Part shown: positions 19,160 through 27,464 of the stretch, in pieces
Layout of the letters: every line of letters starts with the position of its first letter
How positions within the stretch are numbered: the first letter of the stretch is position 1
DNA from: Mycolicibacterium goodii
Lineage (GTDB): Bacteria > Actinomycetota > Actinomycetes > Mycobacteriales > Mycobacteriaceae
Direction: 5' to 3'
NCBI RefSeq assembly: GCF_022370755.2
Contig: NZ_CP092364.2
Location: forward strand, 1,426,001 to 1,490,000
DNA: 64,000 nucleotides
Notes under the pieces: generated by a model
What the model was told of the DNA's origin: nothing
Databases searched by the model: none
What the model saw: the letters and a program-made list of their open reading frames with translations, nothing else
Made by a program: the position numbers and the translations under genes

Positions 19160-20185
19160 ATGCCCACATATCGTTCTGTCCAGATCACCGAGCCGGGAGG
19201 CCCGATCACCCTCACCGACCGCCCGCTGGTCGAGCCCGGCCGCGGCCATGTCCGGATCCGGGTACAGGCCTGCGGAGTGTGTCATTCCGATTCCCAGATC
19301 GCCGCCGGTCATCTGCCCGGAACAGTGTTTCCGATCACGCCGGGCCATGAGGTTGCGGGTCAGATCGACGCGATCGGTCCTGACGTCGTCGACTGGCAGA
19401 TCGGGGACCGGGTCGCCGTGGGCTGGTTCGGCTTCTACTGCGGTACCTGCTTCCCTTGCCGCCGCGGCGAATTCGTGCATTGTGAGCGATCCAAGGTCAC
19501 CGGCGCAGCCTTTCCCGGGGGCTACGCGGAGTCGATGATCGTGCATCAGTCCGGGTTGGCCAGAATCCCCGACGCGCTCAGCGCGGTCGATGCCGCGCCG
19601 CTGGCCTGCGCCGGGGTCACGATGTTCCATGCACTGCGCGAGAGCGGTGCACACCCAGGAGACGTGGTGGCGATTCTCGGGGTAGGTGGGCTCGGGCATC
19701 TTGGTGTGCAGTTCGCGGCGCACATGGGATTCCGCACCGTGGCGATCGCCCGTGGTAGCGAAAAAGCCGATATGGCACTTCAATTGGGGGCGCATCATTA
19801 CATCGATGCGACCACGCGGGATGTGGCAGAGGAGCTGAGGAAGCTGGGCGGCGCTCGCGTTGTCGCGGCAACCGCGACCAACCCGGACGCGATCAGTGCG
19901 ACCGTGGACGGCCTGGCTCCGCATGGTGAACTTCTCACCTTGGCCGTGCTTGCCGAGTCGCTGCATGTGACACCGCTTCAGCTGATCAACAGCGAGGGTA
20001 CCGTGCACGGACATCCGGCCGGTTCCGCCGCCGACACCGAAGACACCCTGAATTTCGCTGCGCTACACGGTATCCGGCCATGGGTGGAGCCCATGGCGCT
20101 GGCCGACGCGGCGGTCGGGTACGACCGGATGATGCGCAACGAGGCACGTTTCCGGGTGGTGCTCACCATGTCCGAATCCGGATAG
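19160..20185 (+). CDS. Zinc-dependent alcohol dehydrogenase (MDR family)
   Basis: 341-aa medium-chain dehydrogenase/reductase. Catalytic-zinc ligands are in ACGVCHSD and GHEVAG. The four structural-zinc cysteines form CGTCFPC plus the Cys of EFVHC (about 92-106), and the Rossmann motif GVGGLGHLGVQFA follows at about 175-187. It should oxidise alcohols or reduce aldehydes with NAD(P). GAGAGG precedes the ATG by 7 bases. It is followed 6 bases later by an MFS transporter. A paralogue lies at 22941 with the same MPTYR start. Confidence 0.92.
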   Translation: MPTYRSVQITEPGGPITLTDRPLVEPGRGHVRIRVQACGVCHSDSQIAAGHLPGTVFPITPGHEVAGQIDAIGPDVVDWQIGDRVAVGWFGFYCGTCFPCRRGEFVHCERSKVTGAAFPGGYAESMIVHQSGLARIPDALSAVDAAPLACAGVTMFHALRESGAHPGDVVAILGVGGLGHLGVQFAAHMGFRTVAIARGSEKADMALQLGAHHYIDATTRDVAEELRKLGGARVVAATATNPDAISATVDGLAPHGELLTLAVLAESLHVTPLQLINSEGTVHGHPAGSAADTEDTLNFAALHGIRPWVEPMALADAAVGYDRMMRNEARFRVVLTMSESG

Positions 20186-20191
20186 TCCCGC

Positions 20192-21568
20192 ATGGACCAC
20201 CGGACTAGATGGGCGGTGGCGGCATTGAGTATCGGCACCCTGCTGAGCCCGCTGAACTCGTCTATGATCGCGATCGCCCTGGTGCCGTTGCGGCACGAAT
20301 TCGGCCTGGACGCCGCCAACGTCACCTGGGTGGTGACGGTCTTCTACGTCGCCTCGGCCACCGGTCAGCCACTCATGGGCCGCCTCGCTGACCGCTTCGG
20401 GCCCCGGCGGGTGTTCGTCACCGGAATGACGGCAGTGGCCCTCGCCTGCGGGGCAACCAGCGTCGCGACCAATTTCCCACTGGTGTGCGCGGGACGGGTG
20501 GCGTTGGCGCTCGCCGCGGCCACGGCGTTTCCCAGCGCCGTCATCTCGATCCGACCGTTGTCGCAGCGCTCCGGGGTGCCCCCGTCACACCTGTTGGGGC
20601 GTGTCCAGATTGCCAACACCTCCGGCGCCGCCGTGGGCCCCGTCCTGGGCGGCCTGCTGGAAACGCTGTCCGGCTGGCAGGCTCTGTTCCTGGTGAACAT
20701 CCCTTTGGCCGTGCTGGCCGGGCTGGGCGCCTGGCTGCTTGCCCCGGCCGACGCGCCCCGTCTCGGGGCGGGGGTTCGGGTGACGCTGACCGAGTCCGAC
20801 CTACCCGGTGTGGGGTTGTTCGCCGCAGCGCTGGTGTGCTGGATGATCTTCCTACTCGATGCCGCCGATGGGCCGCCTTGGTGGCTGATGGCGGTGGCCG
20901 TGGTAGCGACGACATTGTTCGGATGGCGTGAGATGCGCACTGCAACACCGTTTCTCGATCTCTCGTTGGTGCGCGCCAACCGGGCGCTGGCGACGGTGTA
21001 CCTGGCCTTTATCCTGTTCAACCTGGTGTTCTACCTCGCCTTCTTCGGAATGCCGCAGGTACTGCAGGAGAGGGGGCATTACCAAAGCGGGGTAGCCGGT
21101 TTACTGATGTTCCCGCTGGCCGCCGTCACCATCGTCTTGACGCCGTTGGTCGCCAAGAGCGTCGATCGGCACGGAATACGAGCCGTCCTCAGGTTTGGCG
21201 CACTGGTGCTGACGGCGGGCGCAGCGCTGCTCACCCTGGGGGCCGTATCAGTGACACCGTGGCTGGTGGTCGCGACGATGATCGCCCTCGGGGTGCCCTA
21301 CTGCATTGTCAATCTCGCTCTGACACAGGCCTTGTACGGCTCGGCGAAACGGGAGGACACCGGCGTGGCCTCAGGCGTGTTCCAGGCCTCCCGATATGTC
21401 GGCGCCGTCCTGGCGACGACGGTACTGGGCATCACCCTCTCGACCGGCGACACGGCAGGCAACTGGGCCATCGCATCCTCAGTCGCGGTACTGTTCGCCG
21501 TCGCACATCTTGTCGTCGCATGGACATGGCAGCCCCCGCGGGGTGCGCCCGGGCGCCGGGACCGTTGA
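20192..21568 (+). CDS. MFS multidrug-type transporter (DHA2/EmrB-QacA-like)
   Basis: 458-aa integral membrane transporter with about 14 hydrophobic segments. The DHA motif A region reads GRLADRFGPRRVFV (residues 66-79) and motif C ANTSGAAVGPVLGGLLE (about 146-162). LSPLNSSMIAIAL in TM1 is the QacA/EmrB motif D1. Probably a proton-driven exporter of a drug or metabolite. The gap of 6 bases after the alcohol dehydrogenase implies one transcript, so the substrate may be a product or precursor of that enzyme. Converges with the RclA-like gene, only 2 bases between stops. Confidence 0.9.
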   Translation: MDHRTRWAVAALSIGTLLSPLNSSMIAIALVPLRHEFGLDAANVTWVVTVFYVASATGQPLMGRLADRFGPRRVFVTGMTAVALACGATSVATNFPLVCAGRVALALAAATAFPSAVISIRPLSQRSGVPPSHLLGRVQIANTSGAAVGPVLGGLLETLSGWQALFLVNIPLAVLAGLGAWLLAPADAPRLGAGVRVTLTESDLPGVGLFAAALVCWMIFLLDAADGPPWWLMAVAVVATTLFGWREMRTATPFLDLSLVRANRALATVYLAFILFNLVFYLAFFGMPQVLQERGHYQSGVAGLLMFPLAAVTIVLTPLVAKSVDRHGIRAVLRFGALVLTAGAALLTLGAVSVTPWLVVATMIALGVPYCIVNLALTQALYGSAKREDTGVASGVFQASRYVGAVLATTVLGITLSTGDTAGNWAIASSVAVLFAVAHLVVAWTWQPPRGAPGRRDR

Positions 21569-21570
21569 AA

Positions 21571-22944
21571 CTAGCGCAGCGTCCCCAACAGCTGGTTGAA
21601 GCACTCGGCCATGGACGGGTGGGTATAGATCTCGTCACGCAGTGCGGCGGCGGTGATCCCGTGCCGCATGGCCAGTGCCACGATGTTGATGATCTCCTGG
21701 GCGTCGTGGCACAGCAGCGCGGCACCGAGAATCTGGTCCGTGGCGTCGTCCACGACGACCTTCATGATTCCCTTCGTGTCGCCCACGATGCGCGCCCGCG
21801 CCACGGTGGCCAGGTTCACCACCGGGCTGACGGCGACCCGGACGCGGTAGCCTGCGTTGCGTGCCTGGGACTCGGTCAGGCCGACACGTGCCAGCGGTGG
21901 GCTGAGAAACAGGCAGTTCGGCACTGCCACCCGGTCATCGGCACTGCGTGGTGTGGCCGCACCGCTGAGTTGGTCGGCCACGATGCGGTGGTCGTCGAGC
22001 GAGATGTAGGTGAACTGCGGCCCGCCGTTGACGTCGCCGACGGCGAAGATGTGCGACTGACTGGTGCGGCGGAAATCATCGACCACCACCGCACCGGTGT
22101 CGGTGACCTCAACCCCCGCGCGGTCCAGCCCCAGTCCCGCGGTATTGGGGGCGCGCCCCATCGCAATCAGGACATTGTCGGCTTCGACGGATGCCGCGCT
22201 GCCCTCGTCGAGGTACTCCACCCGCCCGACGGGCGGCTGCCCGGGGCGCAGGATCGTCTGTACACCAACAATATCCACGCGGGTCCGAAGTGCGACGCCG
22301 CGATCGGCGAGCAATGTCCGGGCGGCGTCGGCAATCTCGGGGTCTTCGTGGCCCAGCACGGTGGGACGCTGTTCGAGCACGGTGACCTCCGAACCGAATG
22401 AGGCGTACATCGACGCGAATTCCAGGCCGATGTAGCCGCCACCGAGGATCGCGAGACGATCGGGGCGCGCCGCTTGGTGCAGTAGTTGGTCGCTGGTGCG
22501 CGTCACCGGGCACTCGCGTAGGCCAGGGATGTCCGGGATGACGGGTTCGGAGCCGGTGCCGATGATGATGGTGCGCGCGGTCACGGTGAGTGTTGCCGTC
22601 TCGGTGGATACTTCGACGGTGTGGCTGTCGAGGAAGTGGGCTCGGCCGGTCAGCACGGTGGCATCGGGGACGGCATCGAGCATCGCCAGGTTGGTTGCGC
22701 GTAGCCCGGCGGTGAGTTGCTCGGTAGCAGCCACCGCAGCGGCATATTCCGTGCCCGATTCTCCCTGGTGCACCATGGATTTCGTCGGAACGCAGCCGGT
22801 GTTGATACAGGTTCCGCCGTACATGGCGGCGGACTGTTCGACGAGGATGACGCGTCGCCCGTGCGTCCCAAGGGTGGCTGCCAGCGTCTTACCGCCCTTG
22901 CCGAACCCGATGACCAGCAGATCAGTGTCCAGGACACTGATCAT
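21571..22944 (-). CDS. RclA-like FAD-dependent pyridine nucleotide-disulfide oxidoreductase
   Basis: 457-aa flavoprotein. The FAD-binding start is LLVIGFGKGGKTLAATL, the redox-active disulfide is GGTCINTGCVPTKS (about 43-56), and the NAD(P) motif is LGGGYIGLEFASMYA (near 180). FAVGDVNGGPQFTYISLDD and THPSMAECFNQL near the C terminus closely resemble E. coli RclA. RclA protects against reactive chlorine species and related HOSCN-reducing enzymes detoxify hypothiocyanous acid; a mercuric reductase is less likely as no MerA N-terminal domain is present. It overlaps the alcohol dehydrogenase by four bases, as the second gene of that operon. Confidence 0.88.
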   Translation of the reverse strand: MISVLDTDLLVIGFGKGGKTLAATLGTHGRRVILVEQSAAMYGGTCINTGCVPTKSMVHQGESGTEYAAAVAATEQLTAGLRATNLAMLDAVPDATVLTGRAHFLDSHTVEVSTETATLTVTARTIIIGTGSEPVIPDIPGLRECPVTRTSDQLLHQAARPDRLAILGGGYIGLEFASMYASFGSEVTVLEQRPTVLGHEDPEIADAARTLLADRGVALRTRVDIVGVQTILRPGQPPVGRVEYLDEGSAASVEADNVLIAMGRAPNTAGLGLDRAGVEVTDTGAVVVDDFRRTSQSHIFAVGDVNGGPQFTYISLDDHRIVADQLSGAATPRSADDRVAVPNCLFLSPPLARVGLTESQARNAGYRVRVAVSPVVNLATVARARIVGDTKGIMKVVVDDATDQILGAALLCHDAQEIINIVALAMRHGITAAALRDEIYTHPSMAECFNQLLGTLR

Positions 22945-23963
22945 GACGACGTCCCGATCTCCAACACGACCCGGAACCGGGCCTGCCCCGACATCATCCG
23001 TTCATACGCCTGCGGAGCCTGCTCGAACGGCACCATCTCCAGCATCGGTGTGATCCCATTGGCCAGGCTGAACGTCAGGTTGTCCTCGTTCTCGATCGCC
23101 GAGCCGGTAAGGCTGCCCGTCACACTGCGGCCCCCGAAGATCAGTTCGGCGGTGTTCACCGCAATTGGATCGGGTGCGGCGCCGACCACGACCAGTTGTC
23201 CGCGGGGGCGCAATCCGGCCACCAGTGGACTCATCGACGATCCGCTGGCTGCGGTGGCGACAATCGCGGCCGCACCGCCCAATGCGGTCAGCGCCGTGCC
23301 CGGATCCTCGGCTGCGCTGTCGATATAGATGTCAGCACCCAGAGCCTTTGCCAGTTCGGCCTTTTCGGGTCCGCGGGCGATGGCCGCCACCCGGTAGCCG
23401 AGCTGGTGGGCATACTGCACCCCGAGATGGCCGAGACCGCCGAGGCCCTGAATCCCGACCAGCGCACCCGGTGCTGCGCTGATCCCGCGCAGGGCGTTGA
23501 ACGTCGTCACCCCTGCGCACAGCAGGGGAGCGGCGGTATCGGCGGGCAGTCCGTCGGGTACCCGCACCAGACCGGTGGCCCGCGCGTACACGATCTCGGC
23601 GTAACCACCGTCCTCGCTGGTACCGGGCGTCGGCTGGTCGGTGCAGTTCACGAAATCACCCCGCCGACAGAATTCACACGAATTGCACTGGCCACCGAGG
23701 AAACCCAGTCCGACGCGGTCGCCGGGTGCCCAACCGCGCACCCCGTCACCGACCGCATCGATGACGCCGACAATCTCGTGGCCTGGTACGACCGGCTGCG
23801 CTGGTTCGGGCCGTTGCCCTTCGACGGCGAGCACATCGCTGTGGCACACCCCGCAGGCGTGCACTCGCACCCGGACCCGGTCGTGGTCGGGGGCGACGAT
23901 CTCGCGTTCGACGAGTTCGAAGTTGCGTTCTCCGGTGACCTGCCATGCGCGGTATGTGGGCAT
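22941..23963 (-). CDS. Zinc-dependent alcohol dehydrogenase (MDR family)
   Basis: 340-aa medium-chain dehydrogenase. ACGVCHSD and GHEIVG carry catalytic-zinc ligands, CNSCEFC with FVNC form the structural zinc site, and GLGGLGHLGVQYAHQLG is the cofactor loop. The ATG giving MPTYRAWQ is chosen because the paralogue at 19160 starts MPTYRSVQ; an in-frame ATG at 24008 would add 15 residues. Its stop overlaps the start of the RclA-like gene (ATGA), so the two are translated together, pointing to coupled aldehyde and oxidant detoxification. Substrate unknown. Confidence 0.9.
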   Translation of the reverse strand: MPTYRAWQVTGERNFELVEREIVAPDHDRVRVRVHACGVCHSDVLAVEGQRPEPAQPVVPGHEIVGVIDAVGDGVRGWAPGDRVGLGFLGGQCNSCEFCRRGDFVNCTDQPTPGTSEDGGYAEIVYARATGLVRVPDGLPADTAAPLLCAGVTTFNALRGISAAPGALVGIQGLGGLGHLGVQYAHQLGYRVAAIARGPEKAELAKALGADIYIDSAAEDPGTALTALGGAAAIVATAASGSSMSPLVAGLRPRGQLVVVGAAPDPIAVNTAELIFGGRSVTGSLTGSAIENEDNLTFSLANGITPMLEMVPFEQAPQAYERMMSGQARFRVVLEIGTSS

Positions 23964-24039
23964 GGACTTCAGTGTGCTCACCGCAAACGCCTGCGCGCCA
24001 TAGGTCACATGACCAACGATGCCGTGCGGGGCCAGGCGA

Positions 24040-24162
24040 AGGTACCGGGCGCGCCACGCACCCGATCACCGGCGAACACAATGATGAGATCCTCGGGGCA
24101 GCCCGAGTTCTCCCCAGCCGAGATGGCGCAGTTGCGGCCGACCGGGCGGCGACCAAGTGAGC
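24040..24162 (+). pseudogene. Remnant of a CaiB/BaiF CoA-transferase C terminus
   Basis: Two adjacent frames together read ITGEHNDEILG and then QPEFSPAEMAQLRPTG. This is the characteristic C-terminal pattern of CaiB/BaiF (formyl-CoA-type) transferases, broken by one extra G near 24095-24098. Nothing of the rest of the enzyme is found upstream. It overlaps the start of a second remnant by GTGA, preserving the old operon order. Identification rests on pattern memory, not a search. Confidence 0.55.
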
Positions 24163-24300
24163 GAGAATCTGGTAACCCAGCAGGTGCACGGTGCGGTGCT
24201 GACCATCACCATCAATCGGCCCCGACGCAATGCGATCAACGACGACGTCGCCGTTGCGTTGGCCGCACCGGCGAGGCGCTGAACGGGGTGCTCGGCGTGG
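24157..24300 (+). pseudogene. Remnant of an enoyl-CoA hydratase/isomerase N terminus
   Basis: A GTG opens a frame VTQQVHGAVLTITINRPRRN-AI, the hallmark N terminus of crotonase-family enzymes. It stops after 41 codons, and the following 150 bases show no continuing crotonase sequence. The gene has lost most of its length, probably by deletion up to the SDR gene on the other strand. The start overlaps the CoA-transferase remnant as in intact CaiB-crotonase operons. Confidence 0.6.
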
Positions 24301-24432
24301 CCGTTGCCGATGACGCGGTGTCCTGGGGATTCGGCCTGCGCTGGGTTTGATGGGGCGCTGGTGGCCACCACTACGGGCGCCACCCGGGTGTACGGCTACC
24401 CGGGGTGCAACTGGCGCTGGCCGTCGCTCGTG

Positions 24433-25122
24433 TCAGCTCAGACCGGCCGCCTTGACATTGCGGGTCAGCTCATCGGCCAGCACCTCGGCGGCACCGGATT
24501 CGATCCCGTCTCCGATCTGGCGGGCGACATCGGCGGGATCGTTCTTCGGCACGTCGAGATCGGCGATCATCGAGGTGTCGGTGAAGCCCAGGTAGGCGCC
24601 GATCACGTTGATATCCTTGTCGCGCAGGCTCAGCCGCTGCGAGTTGGTCGCCGACCACAGCGCGGCTTTCGACGATCCATAGGCGCCGTAGCCGGGCAGC
24701 CAGGACAGTACCGAGGCGATGTTGACTATCGTGCCGCCGCTGTTGGCCACCAGTACCGGGATGAAGGCGCGCGTCACCCGAAGTGATCCGAACAGGTTGG
24801 TCTCGAAGACCGCGCGGATCTCGTCGAAATCGCTGTCGATCAACGATTCTCCGCCGAGCAGCCCGGCATTGTTGACCACGATGGTGGCCTTCGACGCGGC
24901 CCGTGCCAGCGCGGCGACCGAATCCGCATCGGTGATATCGGAGGTGATGGCGATGACCCGGGGGTCATCGCTGGTGGCCGCCGACCGGCTGGTTGCATAC
25001 ACCGTGGCGGCGCCACGTTCGAGCAGGGCCGCCACGATCGACTTGCCCAGGCCTTTGAGCCCGCCGGTCACCACTGCGGTGGCGCCGGCCACCGGGGTGC
25101 CTTTGGTGAAATCTTCGGTCAT
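24433..25122 (-). CDS. Short-chain dehydrogenase/reductase
   Basis: 229-aa classical SDR. The cofactor motif TGGLKGLGKS is at about 19-28, NNAG near 88, the catalytic Ser is in NIASVLSW, and YGSSK (about 149-153) gives Tyr and Lys. Size and motifs are complete, so the enzyme should be active on a ketone or alcohol with NAD(P). AGGAGA precedes the ATG by 6 bases. Just upstream lies the truncated end of a gene related to 25904, which was probably its former operon partner. Confidence 0.9.
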   Translation of the reverse strand: MTEDFTKGTPVAGATAVVTGGLKGLGKSIVAALLERGAATVYATSRSAATSDDPRVIAITSDITDADSVAALARAASKATIVVNNAGLLGGESLIDSDFDEIRAVFETNLFGSLRVTRAFIPVLVANSGGTIVNIASVLSWLPGYGAYGSSKAALWSATNSQRLSLRDKDINVIGAYLGFTDTSMIADLDVPKNDPADVARQIGDGIESGAAEVLADELTRNVKAAGLS

Positions 25123-25131
25123 CGGATTCTC

Positions 25132-25338
25132 CTATGTTGATGGAAATAGGTAGCGGGCGCTAGGCATGCTGCCCTGGATGTCGACGTCATCGAAGTGGGG
25201 GCCGATCAGTCCGGTGTCATCGATGTAGGAGGTTTGTACGGTGCTGTGGGTGGCGATCTCGCACGGAAAGACGACCCCCAGCCGGTGCCAGGTCTGGGCG
25301 TGCTCACGGCACGGCTCGATCTCCGCGGCGGCCGACCA
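25132..25338 (-). pseudogene. 3' fragment of a paralogue of the 25904 gene
   Basis: Minus-strand frame of about 68 residues with IATHSTVQTSYIDDTGLI and DVDIQGSMPSARYL. These line up with IATHSREQILYIDDDGLI and QVDIAGGSPAAHYI in the intact protein at 25904. It has no start, is preceded by an in-frame stop, and ends 9 bases before the SDR start. It is best read as the surviving C-terminal third of a gene once co-transcribed with the SDR. Confidence 0.65.
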
Positions 25339-25366
25339 TCACCTGTCCGAACCTAACAGTCTGAGT

Positions 25367-25390
25367 TTGGCGTGCCAATCCAGTTATGAT
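25367..25390 (+). promoter_or_regulatory. HxlR promoter with overlapping operator
   Basis: TTGGC-GT-GCCAA (25367-25378) lies just upstream of a -10 element TATGAT (25385-25390). The -10 places transcription start exactly on the A of the HxlR ATG (leaderless). The palindrome covers the -35/spacer region, suggesting autorepression. Its core resembles that of the 33-bp palindrome at 15561. Confidence 0.65.
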
Positions 25391-25396
25391 GTGATC

Positions 25397-25843
25397 ATGC
25401 GCACCGACCCGTGGAGCACCGCCACCTGTCCGATTGCCCGCACCATGGCGATACTGGGACAGCGGTGGGCGGTGCTGATCGTGCGCGAGGCGATGCTGGG
25501 ACGGTCCCGGTTCTCCGAGTTCCGTGAGCAGTTGGGCGTCGCTTCCGATGTGCTCAGCGCCCGGTTGGCCGAACTCGTCGAGGCGGGAATCCTGGCGGTC
25601 GAGGACTATCGCGAACCCGGAGACCGCACCCGCAGCCGCTATGTGCTCACCGATATGGGACGCGATCTGACGCCGGTGCTGGCCGCCCTCGGGCAGTGGG
25701 GGCACCGCCACCTCATCTCGCCCGAGAACAGCGGATACCGGTTCGTCGAAGAATCCACCGGCGAGCATGTGCTGGTCTCGTTCCGGCGCGCCGACGGAAC
25801 CTGGGTGCCATCGCGGCAGGTCACGCTGCTGGAGCCGGCCTGA
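25397..25843 (+). CDS. HxlR-family transcriptional regulator
   Basis: 148-aa winged-helix regulator of the HxlR group, which often responds to quinones, aldehydes or thiol stress. CPIARTMAILGQRWAVLIVREA is the family N terminus with its conserved cysteine at residue 11. The DNA-binding wing includes SDVLSARLAELVEAGI, and a 30-residue C-terminal extension follows the HTH core. The start fits a leaderless promoter. Located between the minus-strand SDR module and the plus-strand hydrolase module, it is the likely local regulator of both. Confidence 0.9.
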   Translation: MRTDPWSTATCPIARTMAILGQRWAVLIVREAMLGRSRFSEFREQLGVASDVLSARLAELVEAGILAVEDYREPGDRTRSRYVLTDMGRDLTPVLAALGQWGHRHLISPENSGYRFVEESTGEHVLVSFRRADGTWVPSRQVTLLEPA

Positions 25844-25853
25844 GGTCAGCGGT

Positions 25854-25865
25854 AGTCATTTGACT
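25854..25865 (+). repeat. 12-bp palindrome upstream of the 25904 gene
   Basis: AGTCA-TT-TGACT is a perfect short palindrome 38 bases before the 25904 start, in the gap after the HxlR gene. It differs from the HxlR operator candidate. A regulatory role is possible but unsupported beyond its place. Confidence 0.3.
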
Positions 25866-25903
25866 GATACCGGGGGTGTCAGGCCGGTGTGAGGCTGAGC
25901 CTC

Positions 25904-26623
25904 ATGACGGAACTTCTCACCAAGACAGTGCAGGCCTACGGCGGCCTGGACCGCTGGCGTCAGTTGACGTCGGTCACCGCACACAAGCGGTTCGGCGGTG
26001 CCATCTGGGATATCAAGCAGGTGTCCGGGATCGTCGACGACGGTGACATCACCGTGTGGATCAAGGATCAGCGCACCTCGCTGTGGCCGTTCACCGCGCC
26101 CGGATTGCGGACCGCCTACACGCCGACGCGGGTCGGCATCGAGACCACCGACGGTGACGTCGTCGAGGTACTGGATGACCCGCGCGCCTCATTCGCCGGG
26201 CACACCCTTGAAACACCCTGGACCACACTGCAGCTCGCGTATTTTACCGGGTACGCCATGTGGACCTACACGGCTGAACCATTCAACCTGACCTGCCCCG
26301 GCGTGATCACCGAGGAAGGTGAGACCTGGGTGGAGGAAGGGCACCGTTGGCGCCGACTGCACGTGCGCTACCCCGATACCATCGCCACCCACAGCCGCGA
26401 ACAGATCCTCTACATCGACGACGACGGGTTGATCCGGCGCCGCGACTACCAGGTCGACATCGCCGGTGGTTCCCCTGCCGCCCACTACATCTCGGACTTC
26501 GACCAGATCGATGACCTGATCATCCCACGCACCCGGATGATCTACGTCCGCGACACCGACAACCACCCGGTGCCCGAACAACTCGTGGTGTCGATCGAAC
26601 TCACCGACATCACCATCGACTGA
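25904..26623 (+). CDS. Conserved protein of unknown function in the hydrolase operon
   Basis: 239-aa soluble protein, not recognised as a named family. It starts MTELLTKTVQAYGGLDRWRQ and is rich in beta-strand-like alternation and aromatic residues, as in lipocalin or LolA-like barrels; that fold idea is a guess. The second half carries the pattern IATHSREQILYIDDDGLI that also survives in the remnant at 25132-25338, so the family existed twice here. ATG at 25904 preferred; GTG 25889 is an alternative. It precedes the alpha/beta hydrolase by 10 bases, so the two likely act together. Confidence 0.8.
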   Translation: MTELLTKTVQAYGGLDRWRQLTSVTAHKRFGGAIWDIKQVSGIVDDGDITVWIKDQRTSLWPFTAPGLRTAYTPTRVGIETTDGDVVEVLDDPRASFAGHTLETPWTTLQLAYFTGYAMWTYTAEPFNLTCPGVITEEGETWVEEGHRWRRLHVRYPDTIATHSREQILYIDDDGLIRRRDYQVDIAGGSPAAHYISDFDQIDDLIIPRTRMIYVRDTDNHPVPEQLVVSIELTDITID

Positions 26624-26633
26624 AAGGACTGCC

Positions 26634-27464
26634 ATGACTTACCTCTCCGACGCGGCCGAGGACCGCTTCGTCGGCGGGCCCGACGGCGAGCGGTTCCATT
26701 ACCGCCGCTTCGGCCGGCCCGGCACCGTCCCGCTGGTGCTGTGCATGCGTCTGCGCGGCACCGTCGACCACTGGGATCCGCAACTGCTCGACGCGCTGGC
26801 CGCCGAACGTGAGGTCATCGTCTTCGACAATCGCGGCACCAGCCTCTCCAGCGGTGACGCACCCACCAGTATCGACGGGTTGGCCGACGGCGGTATCGCC
26901 TTCATTCAGGCGCTCGGTCTGACCCAGGTCGACATTCTGGGCTGGTCACTGGGTGGCATTGTCGCCCAGGGGATTGCGCTGCGTGCACCAGAGTTGGTGC
27001 GTCGACTTGTCGTGGCGGGCAGCACCCCGGCAGGGGTACCCGACCAGCCCGCGCCGGGGCGGCGGGTCGGGGAGATCCTCAGCCACGCCGTCAACGATGA
27101 CGAGGACTACCTGTACCTGTTCTTCCCCGAGTCCGATCAGGGTCGTGCCGCGGGCCTTGCCTCGCTGCGCCGCCTGGATGTCCGGCTCGGCGCGTCGAAT
27201 GCCGTCGTCCAACCGGATACCTATCGCGCCCAACTCGGTGCCATCGCCGCATTCGCCGGCTACTACGACCGCCTCTGCGAACTGAAGCTGCCGGTGTTCG
27301 TAGCCAACGGCGCGCATGACGTGATGATCAATTCCTATGCCACCTACGCGATGTCGCAGAAGCTGCCCGATGCCAAAGTGGTGCTCTACAGCGACGCCGG
27401 GCACGGATTCCTGTTCCAGCACATCACCGACTTCGCCCACGATGTCAACCGGTTCCTCGGATGA
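26634..27464 (+). CDS. Alpha/beta hydrolase
   Basis: 276-aa alpha/beta-hydrolase. The nucleophile elbow is GWSLGG (about 103-108), the acid is in NGAHDVMI and the catalytic His in DAGHGFLF. A region resembling the oxyanion hole reads CMRLRGTVDHWDP. Close in pattern to the hydrolase at 14541. AAAGGA precedes the ATG by 6 bases. The stop overlaps the next start by four bases. Substrate unknown; neighbours suggest processing of a carbonyl or ester compound. Confidence 0.9.
   Translation: MTYLSDAAEDRFVGGPDGERFHYRRFGRPGTVPLVLCMRLRGTVDHWDPQLLDALAAEREVIVFDNRGTSLSSGDAPTSIDGLADGGIAFIQALGLTQVDILGWSLGGIVAQGIALRAPELVRRLVVAGSTPAGVPDQPAPGRRVGEILSHAVNDDEDYLYLFFPESDQGRAAGLASLRRLDVRLGASNAVVQPDTYRAQLGAIAAFAGYYDRLCELKLPVFVANGAHDVMINSYATYAMSQKLPDAKVVLYSDAGHGFLFQHITDFAHDVNRFLG

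Noticed and set aside
21571..22944. Mercuric reductase or lipoamide dehydrogenase for the flavin reductase
   Set aside because: No MerA metal-binding N-terminal domain or C-terminal Cys pair, no neighbouring mer or pdh genes, and the C-terminal sequence fits RclA better.
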